Below are positions 1-7,879 of a stretch of 64,000 bases of DNA, piece by piece. This DNA comes from Nonomuraea spiralis. GTDB lineage: Bacteria > Actinomycetota > Actinomycetes > Streptosporangiales > Streptosporangiaceae. The DNA is taken from NCBI RefSeq assembly GCF_014648435.1, contig NZ_BMRC01000003.1, forward strand, positions 496,001 through 560,000, in the 5' to 3' direction. The notes beneath the pieces are model-generated. The model was not told the origin of the DNA, did no database searches, and was given only the letters and a program-made list of their open reading frames with translations. Both the position numbers and the translations under genes were made by a program. The stretch's first letter is position 1. Each line of letters opens with the position of its first letter.

Positions 1-2068
1 GCGTCACAAGCCCGAGGAAGAACGGCAGCGCCCACGTCAGCGAGGTCCGCTTGAAGATCAGGAACGCGGTGACGACGCCCATCATCATGAACGGCGTGAT
101 CTGGTGCGAGGCCACCGACGCGAGGAACAGCGCCAGCAACATCAACAACATCAGCAGCTTGTCGGCCCGGTACGTACCGGTGTTCGCCAGTTCGCCGGGC
201 GTCATCGCGTCGAGCTTGCCGAGCAGCTTGCGCAGCCCCTTGGGCGGGACCGGCTTCGTACGCGGCTCCACCCGTCCGAACCAGCGCAGCAGGATCGCCA
301 CGAACGCCAGATACAGCGCGAACGTGAAGCCCTGCGGCGAGAAGTAGTCCTGCCCGATCCACTGCACGAGGATGAACAGCAGCGCCGCGAACCAGCGGGC
401 CTTGGTCGTCGCCACCACCTGACGCAGGATCAGGACGAACGGCAACAGGTAGAGCAGGTTCGACAGGAGCGGCGTCCACTGCAGGATCGTCGTCATGTCG
501 GTGATGCCGGCGGCCTTGGTCACGAACGCGAACAACGCGAAGAAGCCCGGCCACCCCATACGGGCGTCGATGCTGATCGCCGTCTCACCCGTCCTGGAGA
601 TGAACTCCACGAAACCGGCATGAATGTACGCCGTGGGGAAACGCGGCTCGGACGCCACCAGCGCGCCCGCGCCGTGCAGGGCGAACGTGATGGCGGCGAT
701 CTGGAACAGCAACAGGAACTTGCGGTCGGTGCTCTGGGCGACCGTGACGAAGAACGACACGATCATGATCAGGATGGCGATGAACGCCGTCACCGGCAGC
801 GCCGAGATCAGGCCCAGGCCGTTGATGTTCGCCGGGTCCACACCCCGCAGCGGGCCCGGGGCCACGCGCAGGGCGAGAATGTACATGAGCAGGCCCTCCA
901 GCACGAGGACCACGGGCAACCACTTGGGCGCACTGGCGATCAGCGCCCCGACCCGCCCCCCGGCGACCCGGCCCTTCTGCCCACCTCCGCCCCCGTCCCG
1001 CACAACCCCACCAGCGGGCCCGGCGGCCTCAGCCTCCAAAACCCCAACCCCAGCAGCACCACCGGAACCGCCACGACCAGCCCCAGCGGGAACAGAACCA
1101 CCGGGGCCAGAACCGCCAGGGACAGAACCACCGGGGACAGAACCACCGGGGACAGAACCACGGGAGGCAGTGCCACCAGGGGCGGAACCGCCACGAGCAG
1201 CGCTGCCGTCAGTCGCCCTGGAACCCGGCGCCCGGAAGGCCACGGTCCGCCCGTCAGCCTCCCCAGCCCCGTCTTCCCCGGTGCCGGCCGTCTCGGAACC
1301 GGCACCGACGCTCTTGGCCCCGGCCCCACCAACACCGTCAGCCTTCGGACCGGCTCCGCCGTCACCCGCAGTCTTGGCACTGCTCCCACTGGCGCCGGCC
1401 GTCTTGGCGCTGTTCCCATCGGCGCCGGCCGTCCGGCCACCGGTCCCGCGAACACCGCCGGCCGAGCCCGAACCCGCCGGACTCGAAGTGCCCGCGTCTG
1501 TGCCTGTGTCCGGCGCGCCCTGGGTGGGGGTGCTTGTGGGCATCGGCATGGTGCCGGCGCTGGACGCCCCCTTCGGAGCCGAGGCCGAACCGTCCGAGGC
1601 CGCGCTCTCCGAACCGGACGCCTCCTTCGCGGGCGCGTCGCCCGCCGGGGCAGCTCCACCCGCATGCGGCGGCGCGGACGTGAACGCGTTCGGCCCGGCG
1701 ACCGTCGGCGGTTCAGCCTTGTCCCGCTCGGCGAACGCCTGGGAAGGCGCCGAAGACGACGAAGACGCCGAAGACGACGGCTCGTCGGCCGTCGGGGGAC
1801 GGCCGATGTGCACGGTCCCGGGGATGCGGAAGGCCGTCGTCGTGTCGGCGTTCACCTCCGCCGGGGGCTCCGACGTCTCCTCGGAATCCGCGGGGTCCTC
1901 GGAGGCGCCGCCCTGCCCGGTGTCGAACGTCAGCCGCGGGATCACACCCGTGGCCTCCGGATCGAAGGGCGCCTCTGTCTCCTCCACGGCGTCCTTGCGA
2001 ACGTCCGAAGAGCCGGTTTTCCCCTTAGTCATGCCATCGCCGTCCCGTTGCCTCACGTTGACCATCAT
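1..2068 (-). CDS. Polysaccharide polymerase-like multi-pass membrane protein, C-terminus beyond window
   Basis: Last visible gene of the leftward exopolysaccharide operon. It is open to the window edge, so at least 689 residues are present and the C-terminus is missing. The start at 2068 is chosen because its ATG overlaps the flippase stop as ATGA; a second in-frame ATG lies at 2032. The first 365 or so residues are low-complexity Gly/Ala/Ser/Pro/Glu-rich sequence, including tandem GGSVP units at about residues 300-326, and look disordered. Eight or more hydrophobic helices follow, beginning near residue 373 (KWLPVVLVLEGLLMYILAL). The sequence GQDYFSPQGFTFALYL is visible near residue 570. By position after a flippase, and by topology, I infer a Wzy-type polymerase or a GT-C-like glycosyltransferase; no catalytic motif was recognised. 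The reading frame was checked at both ends and runs through without a stop. Confidence 0.8.
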   Translation of the reverse strand, partial: MMVNVRQRDGDGMTKGKTGSSDVRKDAVEETEAPFDPEATGVIPRLTFDTGQGGASEDPADSEETSEPPAEVNADTTTAFRIPGTVHIGRPPTADEPSSSASSSSSAPSQAFAERDKAEPPTVAGPNAFTSAPPHAGGAAPAGDAPAKEASGSESAASDGSASAPKGASSAGTMPMPTSTPTQGAPDTGTDAGTSSPAGSGSAGGVRGTGGRTAGADGNSAKTAGASGSSAKTAGDGGAGPKADGVGGAGAKSVGAGSETAGTGEDGAGEADGRTVAFRAPGSRATDGSAARGGSAPGGTASRGSVPGGSVPGGSVPGGSGPGGSVPAGAGRGGSGGAAGVGVLEAEAAGPAGGVVRDGGGGGQKGRVAGGRVGALIASAPKWLPVVLVLEGLLMYILALRVAPGPLRGVDPANINGLGLISALPVTAFIAILIMIVSFFVTVAQSTDRKFLLLFQIAAITFALHGAGALVASEPRFPTAYIHAGFVEFISRTGETAISIDARMGWPGFFALFAFVTKAAGITDMTTILQWTPLLSNLLYLLPFVLILRQVVATTKARWFAALLFILVQWIGQDYFSPQGFTFALYLAFVAILLRWFGRVEPRTKPVPPKGLRKLLGKLDAMTPGELANTGTYRADKLLMLLMLLALFLASVASHQITPFMMMGVVTAFLIFKRTSLTWALPFFLGLVT

Positions 2069-3381
2069 GCGGCCCCGGACGACCCCTGAGTGACAGTCGG
2101 CTGTCCAGTTTCACCAAAATTGAGAATTTTGCGAAGATTTCCGAAGATCAAAAGTGCCACCAGCAGCTCGCTGAAGAGCAGCCCGTAACCCACCGCGTTC
2201 ACCCCGAAGGTCGGGAAGAGCGCCACCGTGGACACCAGCACCAGCACCGCCAGCCCGATCTGCACCAGCGCCAGCGTGCGCGCGTGGCTCTGGGCCCGCA
2301 GCGCGCTCAGGTACACCTCGATCAGCACCCGCGGCAGTACGGCCAGCGCCATCAGCCGCAGCAGCGTCGAGCCCTCGTCGGCGAACTGCGCGCCGAAGAT
2401 CGTCAGAATCAACGGCGCCCCGAGGAACGCGACCACGATGATCGGCGTCACGATCATGAAGCCGCGCCGCAGCGCCCGCCGGCAGTTCAGCGCCAGCTTG
2501 GAACGATCGAAAGAGCCTTCGACCGTCAGCGACACCGCCATGTTCATGGCCAGCAGCTCGATCATGCTGGCCAGGGTGTGCGCCATCGAGAAACGCCCGA
2601 ACGTGGCCTCGCCCACCTTGGTCGCCACGACCACGGGCACCAGGTAGACGATCGCCAGGATCGACAACGTCCCGGGGAAGTCACCGGCCAGGAACCGGCC
2701 GATCTGCCGCAGTTTGGGAGGTTCCTGGGCGGCGCCGACGCTCTTGACGTGCCGGGGCACCACCACGCCGAAGATCAGCCAGTTGACGGGGATCAGCGCG
2801 AGCGCGGTCGGGATCATCCACGAGACGAAGATCCCGCCGTCGGGCAGCGCGCCGGCCAGCGCGACCAGCAGTCCCATCTTGACCAGGCCGAACACCAGGT
2901 TGTTGACCGGCACCCAGGTGGCCTTGCGCAACCCGGTCAGTACGACGTCCTGGAGGGTGAAGACGGCCCACACCAGCACCGAGGCCAGGAAGAACAACCC
3001 CGGCCCGAACCCGGCCAGCACCGAGTACGTCGCCCCCCACAGCGGCAGCGTCAGCAGGAAGCCGAGCGCCGCGACCCCGCCCGTGGCGGCGGCCAGGCCG
3101 TAGCCGCGCAGGATGAGCTCGGGCGTGCGCCGCCCGGCCACCGGCAGGAAGCGGGCCAGCGCGCCCACGAAGCCCAGCGCGGTCAGCGAGGCGAACAGCC
3201 GCATCGCGGTGATCACCGCCTGGCCGCGCCCGAACTCCTCTGGGGTGTAGAAGTGCGCCGCCAGCAGCCAGTAGCCCATACCGAGGGTGCCCGTGACGAC
3301 CGTGTTGGCCATCAGGGCGTAACCCTGGCGGAAGAGCGGATTGCTGAGGTCGCGGAGGATCTTTTCCCGCAGGCTAGACAT
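2065..3381 (-). CDS. Wzx-like polysaccharide/oligosaccharide flippase
   Basis: Encodes 438 residues with about 12 to 14 hydrophobic helices and short polar loops, the layout of the MATE/MVF (Wzx, RfbX) flippase superfamily that moves lipid-linked glycan units across the membrane. The cytoplasmic N-terminus reads MSSLREKILRDLSNPLFRQGYA and is followed at once by the first helix. The ATG lies within the last codons of the deacetylase gene (8-base overlap), and the stop overlaps the start of the polymerase-like gene, so translation is probably coupled on both sides. The family call rests on length, topology and neighbours; the specific glycan cannot be deduced. Confidence 0.82.
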   Translation of the reverse strand: MSSLREKILRDLSNPLFRQGYALMANTVVTGTLGMGYWLLAAHFYTPEEFGRGQAVITAMRLFASLTALGFVGALARFLPVAGRRTPELILRGYGLAAATGGVAALGFLLTLPLWGATYSVLAGFGPGLFFLASVLVWAVFTLQDVVLTGLRKATWVPVNNLVFGLVKMGLLVALAGALPDGGIFVSWMIPTALALIPVNWLIFGVVVPRHVKSVGAAQEPPKLRQIGRFLAGDFPGTLSILAIVYLVPVVVATKVGEATFGRFSMAHTLASMIELLAMNMAVSLTVEGSFDRSKLALNCRRALRRGFMIVTPIIVVAFLGAPLILTIFGAQFADEGSTLLRLMALAVLPRVLIEVYLSALRAQSHARTLALVQIGLAVLVLVSTVALFPTFGVNAVGYGLLFSELLVALLIFGNLRKILNFGETGQPTVTQGSSGAA

Positions 3382-4177
3382 TTCCGCGCACCCGTTGCAG
3401 TCCGTACCTCGTCCGCCGGACGACCGCGTAGCCCTTGGTGAGGATGCGTTCGCGCAGGTAGATGAGCGGGACGGCGTTGCCTTCGACGGCGCGTCTGAAC
3501 ATGCTGATGGTCGTCGGCTTGCCGACCGTCAGGCGGGGGATGGCGAGCATGTCGTGGCGGTCGGCCGCGATCGTGTTGCTCACGGCGCAGGCGGCGAAGT
3601 AGCCGGCCTTGCGCACCTCGTGGCGGACCCTGGCGCTGGAGTAGCCGTAGGGATAGGCCATGGTGGCGACCGGCGCGCCGATCTTCTCCTCCAGCAGGCC
3701 CTTGTTCCGGCGCAGCTCCTGCCGCAGCTCGTCGGTGCGGAGCTGGTCGAGCTGCGGGTGGCTGTGGCTGTGGCCGCCGATCTCGATGCCGGTCTGCGCG
3801 GCCTCGCGGGCCTGGCCCCACGACAACATGTCGTCGAGCGGCCGGCCCGCGGCGTCCTTGCCCGCGTCGGACACCCAGCCGCTGGTCAGGAAGACCGTGG
3901 CCGGGAAGTTGTAGCGGTCGAGCAGGGGCAGCGCCTGGCTGTGGAAGTCGGCGTAGCCGTCGTCGAAGGTCAGCACGATGGGCTTGTCGGGCACCGTACG
4001 GCCGTCGATCTTGTTCAGCGCGGCCACCAGGTCGCCCAGCGTGAGCGCGGTGAACCCGCTCTCCGACAGGTACGCGAGCTGTTCGGACAGGTCGGACGGC
4101 CGGACGGCGTGCGGGCGCGTCTCGTCGTTGGGGGTGTCGCTGACGGAGTGGTACATCAGGATCGGAATGCGGATCAT
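3374..4177 (-). CDS. NodB-family polysaccharide deacetylase
   Basis: Encodes 267 residues. The start at 4177 is chosen because ATG overlaps the upstream glycosyltransferase stop as ATGA. The N-terminus IPILMYHSVSDTP is typical of carbohydrate esterase family 4 proteins in glycan operons. NodB motif 1 is TFDDGYADF (about residues 69-77) and motif 2 is HSHSHPQL (about residue 135); these supply the Asp base and the metal-binding Asp-His-His set. AYPYG follows as motif 3. There is no signal peptide, so it may act on the cytoplasmic face or on lipid-linked intermediates. The probable reaction is removal of N- or O-acetyl groups from the operon's glycan. Confidence 0.88.
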   Translation of the reverse strand: MIRIPILMYHSVSDTPNDETRPHAVRPSDLSEQLAYLSESGFTALTLGDLVAALNKIDGRTVPDKPIVLTFDDGYADFHSQALPLLDRYNFPATVFLTSGWVSDAGKDAAGRPLDDMLSWGQAREAAQTGIEIGGHSHSHPQLDQLRTDELRQELRRNKGLLEEKIGAPVATMAYPYGYSSARVRHEVRKAGYFAACAVSNTIAADRHDMLAIPRLTVGKPTTISMFRRAVEGNAVPLIYLRERILTKGYAVVRRTRYGLQRVRGNV

Positions 4178-5115
4178 GAGCGTGCCACCTTCAGCCGTGC
4201 GGTACCCACCACGTAACCCCAGGTCGTCCAGGCCAGGCCGACGACGATCGCGGCGGCCCTGCCGAGGCCCGCCACGTCGCCGCGCAGGGCGTCGCCCACC
4301 CCGCGCAGCGCGCCGAGCGGCAGCGTCTTCATGGCGTGGGCACGCTCGCTGGCCAGCCCGTCCTGGGTGCCGACCTCCCGCGTGACCAGGGCCTTCGACA
4401 GCCCCTCCGCGTAACACCTGGACCTGAAGTAGGCGAAGCCCTCGCGCTGCCTGGACACCTTGTGCCCGATGACGGCGCGGGGCTCGAACAACATGACCGA
4501 GCCGGGCTTGCGCTGGCTCAGCCGGATGCAGAACTCGGTCTCCTCGCAGCCCAGCGGGCGCGACTTGCGGCCCTGCACGCTGCGGCCGATGCCGCTGTGG
4601 AAGCCGCCGACCTCGGCGACGACCTCGCGCAGGAAGGCGGCGTTGCCGCCCATGACGTTACGGATGGGCGCGCGTACCGCGGGCATGCCGCGGTACGTGC
4701 ACCCGACCGTCCAGTCGAACTCGTACGGGAACCAGCGGGGCCGGCGCTTGGACGCCCACAACGGGTCGGTACGCCCGCCCACGCCCACAACACCGGATAC
4801 CTGGAAGCCCTCCTCCAAAGCCTCCAGCCACCCCGCATCGGCGACCGCGTCATCGTCGAGGAACGCGACGATCTCACCGGTCGCCGTGGCGACACCGGTG
4901 TTCTTGCCTCCGGACAGCCCCTGCTCGTGCGTGTTCTCCACCACGATGGCCTGTGGATAGGCGCGCTTGAGCTTCAGATGCAGGTCCGGATTGTGGTCGA
5001 CCACCAGGATCAGCTCGTGTGCCGGGCGTGTCTGGTTCTCGACCGACTCGACTGCCTGCCTGATGTCCTCCCAGCGCTCTTCGGTGTAGACGCAGATGAC
5101 AACAGACGTGTTCAC
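4174..5115 (-). CDS. GT2 glycosyltransferase
   Basis: Encodes 313 residues and starts with GTG behind GAGGA at suitable spacing. It is a GT-A fold enzyme: N-terminal SVVICVYTEERWEDI, nucleotide-binding acidic motif FLDDDAVAD (DxD, near residue 90), the acceptor-side GGNAAF and the catalytic-region GCEETEFCIRLSQ. A hydrophobic segment near the C-terminus (AAAIVVGLAWTTWGYVVGTA) may tether it to the membrane. It lies 11 bases after the preceding GT2 gene and overlaps the deacetylase by 4 bases. It probably transfers a nucleotide-activated sugar during repeat-unit assembly; the sugar is not predictable. Confidence 0.87.
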   Translation of the reverse strand: MNTSVVICVYTEERWEDIRQAVESVENQTRPAHELILVVDHNPDLHLKLKRAYPQAIVVENTHEQGLSGGKNTGVATATGEIVAFLDDDAVADAGWLEALEEGFQVSGVVGVGGRTDPLWASKRRPRWFPYEFDWTVGCTYRGMPAVRAPIRNVMGGNAAFLREVVAEVGGFHSGIGRSVQGRKSRPLGCEETEFCIRLSQRKPGSVMLFEPRAVIGHKVSRQREGFAYFRSRCYAEGLSKALVTREVGTQDGLASERAHAMKTLPLGALRGVGDALRGDVAGLGRAAAIVVGLAWTTWGYVVGTARLKVARS

Positions 5116-5126
5116 AACGGTTCCTC

Positions 5127-5960
5127 TTACGCGACGCCTCGGTCAGCGGCGGGAGTGGCGGTGGGCTCAGGCTGAGGGTCGGAGGGCTGGCGGCGCCACT
5201 CCTTCAGGATCGTCTTGAGCACACGGAAGCCATCTCGTACGGCACGCAGGTTGCTCTCGCCGTGAATGCGGTTGCGTTCGTGGCTCGGCACCTCGTGCAC
5301 CTTCAGCCCGGCCTTGGCGGCCCGCACGTTCATCAGGGTCTCGACCTCGAAGCCGTCGCAGTCGAGGTCGAGCACGTCGAGGTGACGCGCCCAGAACGCG
5401 TTGTAGCCGTAGCACAGGTCGGTGTAGCTGGTCTTGTACATGACGTTGACGATGCCCGTGAGGACCTTGTTGCCGAGCCGCCGGTTGAGCGTCAGGTCGT
5501 CGCTGCCGCCGCCGGCGGCGTAGCGCGAGCCCTTGACGAAGTCGGCCCCGGTGACGAGGGCGCCCACGAACGAGATGATCTCGCGGCCGTCGGTCGAGCC
5601 GTCGGCGTCGATCATCACGATGATGTCGCTGGTGCACGCGGCGAAGCCGGCGGACAGGGCGTCGCCCTTGCCCTTGCCGGTCTGCGTGACGATCTTGACG
5701 TTGGGCCGCAGGCGCTTGGCGACCGCGACCGTGTCGTCGACGGAGTTGCCGTCCACGAGCACGATCTCGTCGACCCACTGGGGGATCGTCGCGAAGACGT
5801 GCGGGAGGTTCTCGGCCTCGTTCATCGCCGGGACGACCACGCTCACCGTTGGGGAAATGGCCAGGTGAGGTGTGACCGGCGTGAAGCTGGACGGGGGAGG
5901 CATGGAACGCAAGGGCGACTTCTGGGCCTTGCCGTTGTGCTTGGTGATCTCGGGACTCAT
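5127..5960 (-). CDS. GT2 glycosyltransferase, dolichyl-phosphate-mannose synthase-like
   Basis: Encodes 277 residues. After a 35-residue polar, Pro-rich N-terminus comes the GT-A core: VSVVVPAMNEAENLP, EIVLVDGNSVDDT, GKGDALSAGF and the metal-binding DADGSTD. This motif set matches the DPM1/polyprenol-phosphate glycosyltransferase branch of GT2. There are no C-terminal membrane helices, so it is probably a peripheral enzyme that charges a lipid carrier or starts the repeat unit. It sits between the acyltransferase gene (150-base gap) and the second GT2 gene. The ATG at 5960 is the only good start ahead of the core. Confidence 0.86.
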   Translation of the reverse strand: MSPEITKHNGKAQKSPLRSMPPPSSFTPVTPHLAISPTVSVVVPAMNEAENLPHVFATIPQWVDEIVLVDGNSVDDTVAVAKRLRPNVKIVTQTGKGKGDALSAGFAACTSDIIVMIDADGSTDGREIISFVGALVTGADFVKGSRYAAGGGSDDLTLNRRLGNKVLTGIVNVMYKTSYTDLCYGYNAFWARHLDVLDLDCDGFEVETLMNVRAAKAGLKVHEVPSHERNRIHGESNLRAVRDGFRVLKTILKEWRRQPSDPQPEPTATPAADRGVA

Positions 5961-6109
5961 GGCGAGGGATATCCTTCCGGGGCCCGACCCTGCCTACCGC
6001 ACGGAGTCATCCCCGGGTGCTGCGGGAATGGCGGAGCCGACGAGCGGAGCATTGAAGGGTCCTGTGGAGTGAGGGTGTGTGCTGGTGCCGGGGGTGGTAC
6101 CGGGAGCGC

Positions 6110-7240
6110 TCAGCCCGCTCCCGTTGGTTCCTTGACTACATTGGGTGACTCCTGCTGCTGCTGCATCGAGGTGCGCACCCGACCAAAGCCCTTGAGGACG
6201 CGGTCGGCCGCCCTATAAAGAGACGGTCGATCCATGACGATTGTTCGAGCTTTGTTGAAAGGAGTTCGGCCCATCCAGTGCACCGCCGCTGTCGCGGACG
6301 GGCGGGAGATGCGGCCTTCGGCAACGTACAGGACCCCGCTCTTGAGCCAGTCTTTGTACTCCTTGCCGCCCTTGCCCATGTCGACCATGTGCATCCCGTC
6401 GTTCGCGGCGGCCTCGGCCATCTGCAGATGGTGGACGATGCCGGGCGAGTATCGGGCGTACTCGGTGTCGTAGGCGGGGAACCACCCTACAAGCGTCGTG
6501 GCGGTACGGAGACCGAAATGGCCCGCGACGGGGACGTCCCCGGCATAAAGCATGGTGAGGATGCCGGAGAAGTCCGATGACTTCTCGGCATGCATCATGT
6601 CGATCAGCTCGACGATCCACGGCTGGGCGAACCGGTCCACCCGGCCGGTGCGCCGGTACTGGTCGGACTTCCAGGCCAGGAGCGTACGCAGGACCTCCGG
6701 GTCGGTCGCGTTCCACTCGAAGCGCAGCCCGCCCTGCTCCCGGCCGAACTTGCGCTCCTTGTAGCGGACGGTCTTGAGGTTCTTGGGGGAGTTGGACTTG
6801 ACCTGCTCCAGCCAGGAGTCGAAGCCGGAGGTGAAGTCCATCACCGGGGCCGGGCGCACGTCGGCCTCGTACGGGGCGAACGTCGGCTGGCCGGCGACCA
6901 TGTGGTCGAAGTCGAAGACGCTGAGCTTGCAGGCGCGCAGGAGGTCCTTCGCGTCGATCCGCAGCTCGGGGGTCGCGATCAGGCCATGGCAGGTGGTGAG
7001 GAAGCCGCCGAGCGGCTTGCCGATGCCGAAGCTGTGCCGTTCGTACGGGAAGAAACCGGCGATGCCGTTCCCGTCGGAGAGGACCGCCACCCTCACGTAG
7101 TCGCGCAGGCGGTCCATCGCTACGGCGAACTCGACCGAAAGGAACGGGTTGTCCAGACTGGGGTCGGCCTTCTGTAGCTCACGCCATCGGGCGCGTTCGG
7201 AGTCGCCGAGGTCTCTCGGGCGTACTACCTGGATGTTCAC
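6110..7240 (-). CDS. GNAT-fold acyltransferase, CelD/BcsL-like (Acetyltransf_6)
   Basis: Encodes 376 residues from GTG at 7240. This start overlaps the upstream stop as GTGA, and VNIQVVRPRDLGD fits the family N-terminus. The protein resembles the FemAB/CelD type of double GNAT proteins common in exopolysaccharide clusters. The central part includes SPKNLKTVRYKERKFGREQG and the second half DMGKGGKEYKDWLKSG, a conserved C-terminal block of this family. It probably acylates (for example acetylates) a sugar of the exported polymer; a FemX-like aminoacyl transfer is less likely. It is followed by a 150-base gap, the only sizeable gap inside the operon. Confidence 0.82.
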   Translation of the reverse strand: MNIQVVRPRDLGDSERARWRELQKADPSLDNPFLSVEFAVAMDRLRDYVRVAVLSDGNGIAGFFPYERHSFGIGKPLGGFLTTCHGLIATPELRIDAKDLLRACKLSVFDFDHMVAGQPTFAPYEADVRPAPVMDFTSGFDSWLEQVKSNSPKNLKTVRYKERKFGREQGGLRFEWNATDPEVLRTLLAWKSDQYRRTGRVDRFAQPWIVELIDMMHAEKSSDFSGILTMLYAGDVPVAGHFGLRTATTLVGWFPAYDTEYARYSPGIVHHLQMAEAAANDGMHMVDMGKGGKEYKDWLKSGVLYVAEGRISRPSATAAVHWMGRTPFNKARTIVMDRPSLYRAADRVLKGFGRVRTSMQQQQESPNVVKEPTGAG

Positions 7241-7605
7241 CTTGCCCTGGCCCCCTGTTCGGTCTGCATGTTCTTCCCCCGGTACAACACGCGAAGCACG
7301 TACATGAACCCTCCGAGCACGGCGACCGTCGCCACCCCTGCTCTGGGCGACCATGCGTTGAACAGCAGCATGGCTTCGGCGAGGAGCACGTTCAGGACGA
7401 GGCTGGCCGCAGCTCCTACTGATAGTGCGGCAAGCGGGTCACGATCGCGCAACAGTCCCACCACCGCGGCCCCTGGGACGACCAGAAGGAACAAGGAGAT
7501 CAGGAGCGGGCGTAGCGGGGTGTCGAGGTCGAACAAGGCGACTACGGCTCCCGCTATGCAGGCGAGTGCCAGCAGCCATGCCAGCGCTCTGCGGTGCTTG
7601 AGCAT
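7237..7605 (-). CDS. Small multi-pass membrane protein at the head of the polysaccharide operon
   Basis: Encodes 122 residues with about four hydrophobic helices (RALAWLLALACIAGAVVALF, LLISLFLLVVPGAAVVGLL, and two in AALSVGAAASLVLNVLLAEAM plus VATVAVLGGFMYVLRVLY) and a basic C-terminus. The ATG has AACAGGAG immediately upstream at good spacing. It overlaps the acyltransferase gene by four bases, so it is co-translated with it and is the first gene of the operon. No family was recognised. Comparable small proteins open glycan operons in related genera and may be assembly or scaffold components, but that is inference only. Confidence 0.75.
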   Translation of the reverse strand: MLKHRRALAWLLALACIAGAVVALFDLDTPLRPLLISLFLLVVPGAAVVGLLRDRDPLAALSVGAAASLVLNVLLAEAMLLFNAWSPRAGVATVAVLGGFMYVLRVLYRGKNMQTEQGARAR

Positions 7606-7879
7606 CTCCTGTTTCTCTCCTGATCTTTCTGGTTAAGACATGGTTGATCGCATTTCATGGGACCAATCCGTGTCCGGACACGTCAATGCCGACGCTTGGG
7701 GGCCCGCCGAGGTTCACCGGCATGGCGAACTTTCTCATGTGACGTCCGCCACATGACGTGGTCACTCCGGGTTTCCAGGCGTGTTCCCCAAGCTAACCAG
7801 AATGCCCTATGTGGCCTATGATGTTCGAGCCAGGGTCCGGTTTATCCCGTTATGTCGCTTCTGGCCTGGGGGTTGTTCG
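7606..7879. promoter_or_regulatory. Promoter region of the polysaccharide operon with two inverted repeats
   Basis: These 274 bases separate the operon from the leftward sigma-factor gene and should carry the operon's promoter. A perfect 14-base palindrome, CGTGTCCGGACACG, lies at 7669-7682. A second inverted repeat has 7-base arms TCATGTG and CACATGA at 7735-7741 and 7750-7756. Either could be an operator. No convincing protein-coding frame was seen. The regulator is unknown. Confidence 0.4.

Noticed and set aside
104..2089. A 661-residue open frame on the plus strand, Arg/Glu-rich.
   Set aside because: It is the antisense shadow of the polymerase-like membrane gene; its composition (long runs of charged residues) is that of a third-position GC artefact.
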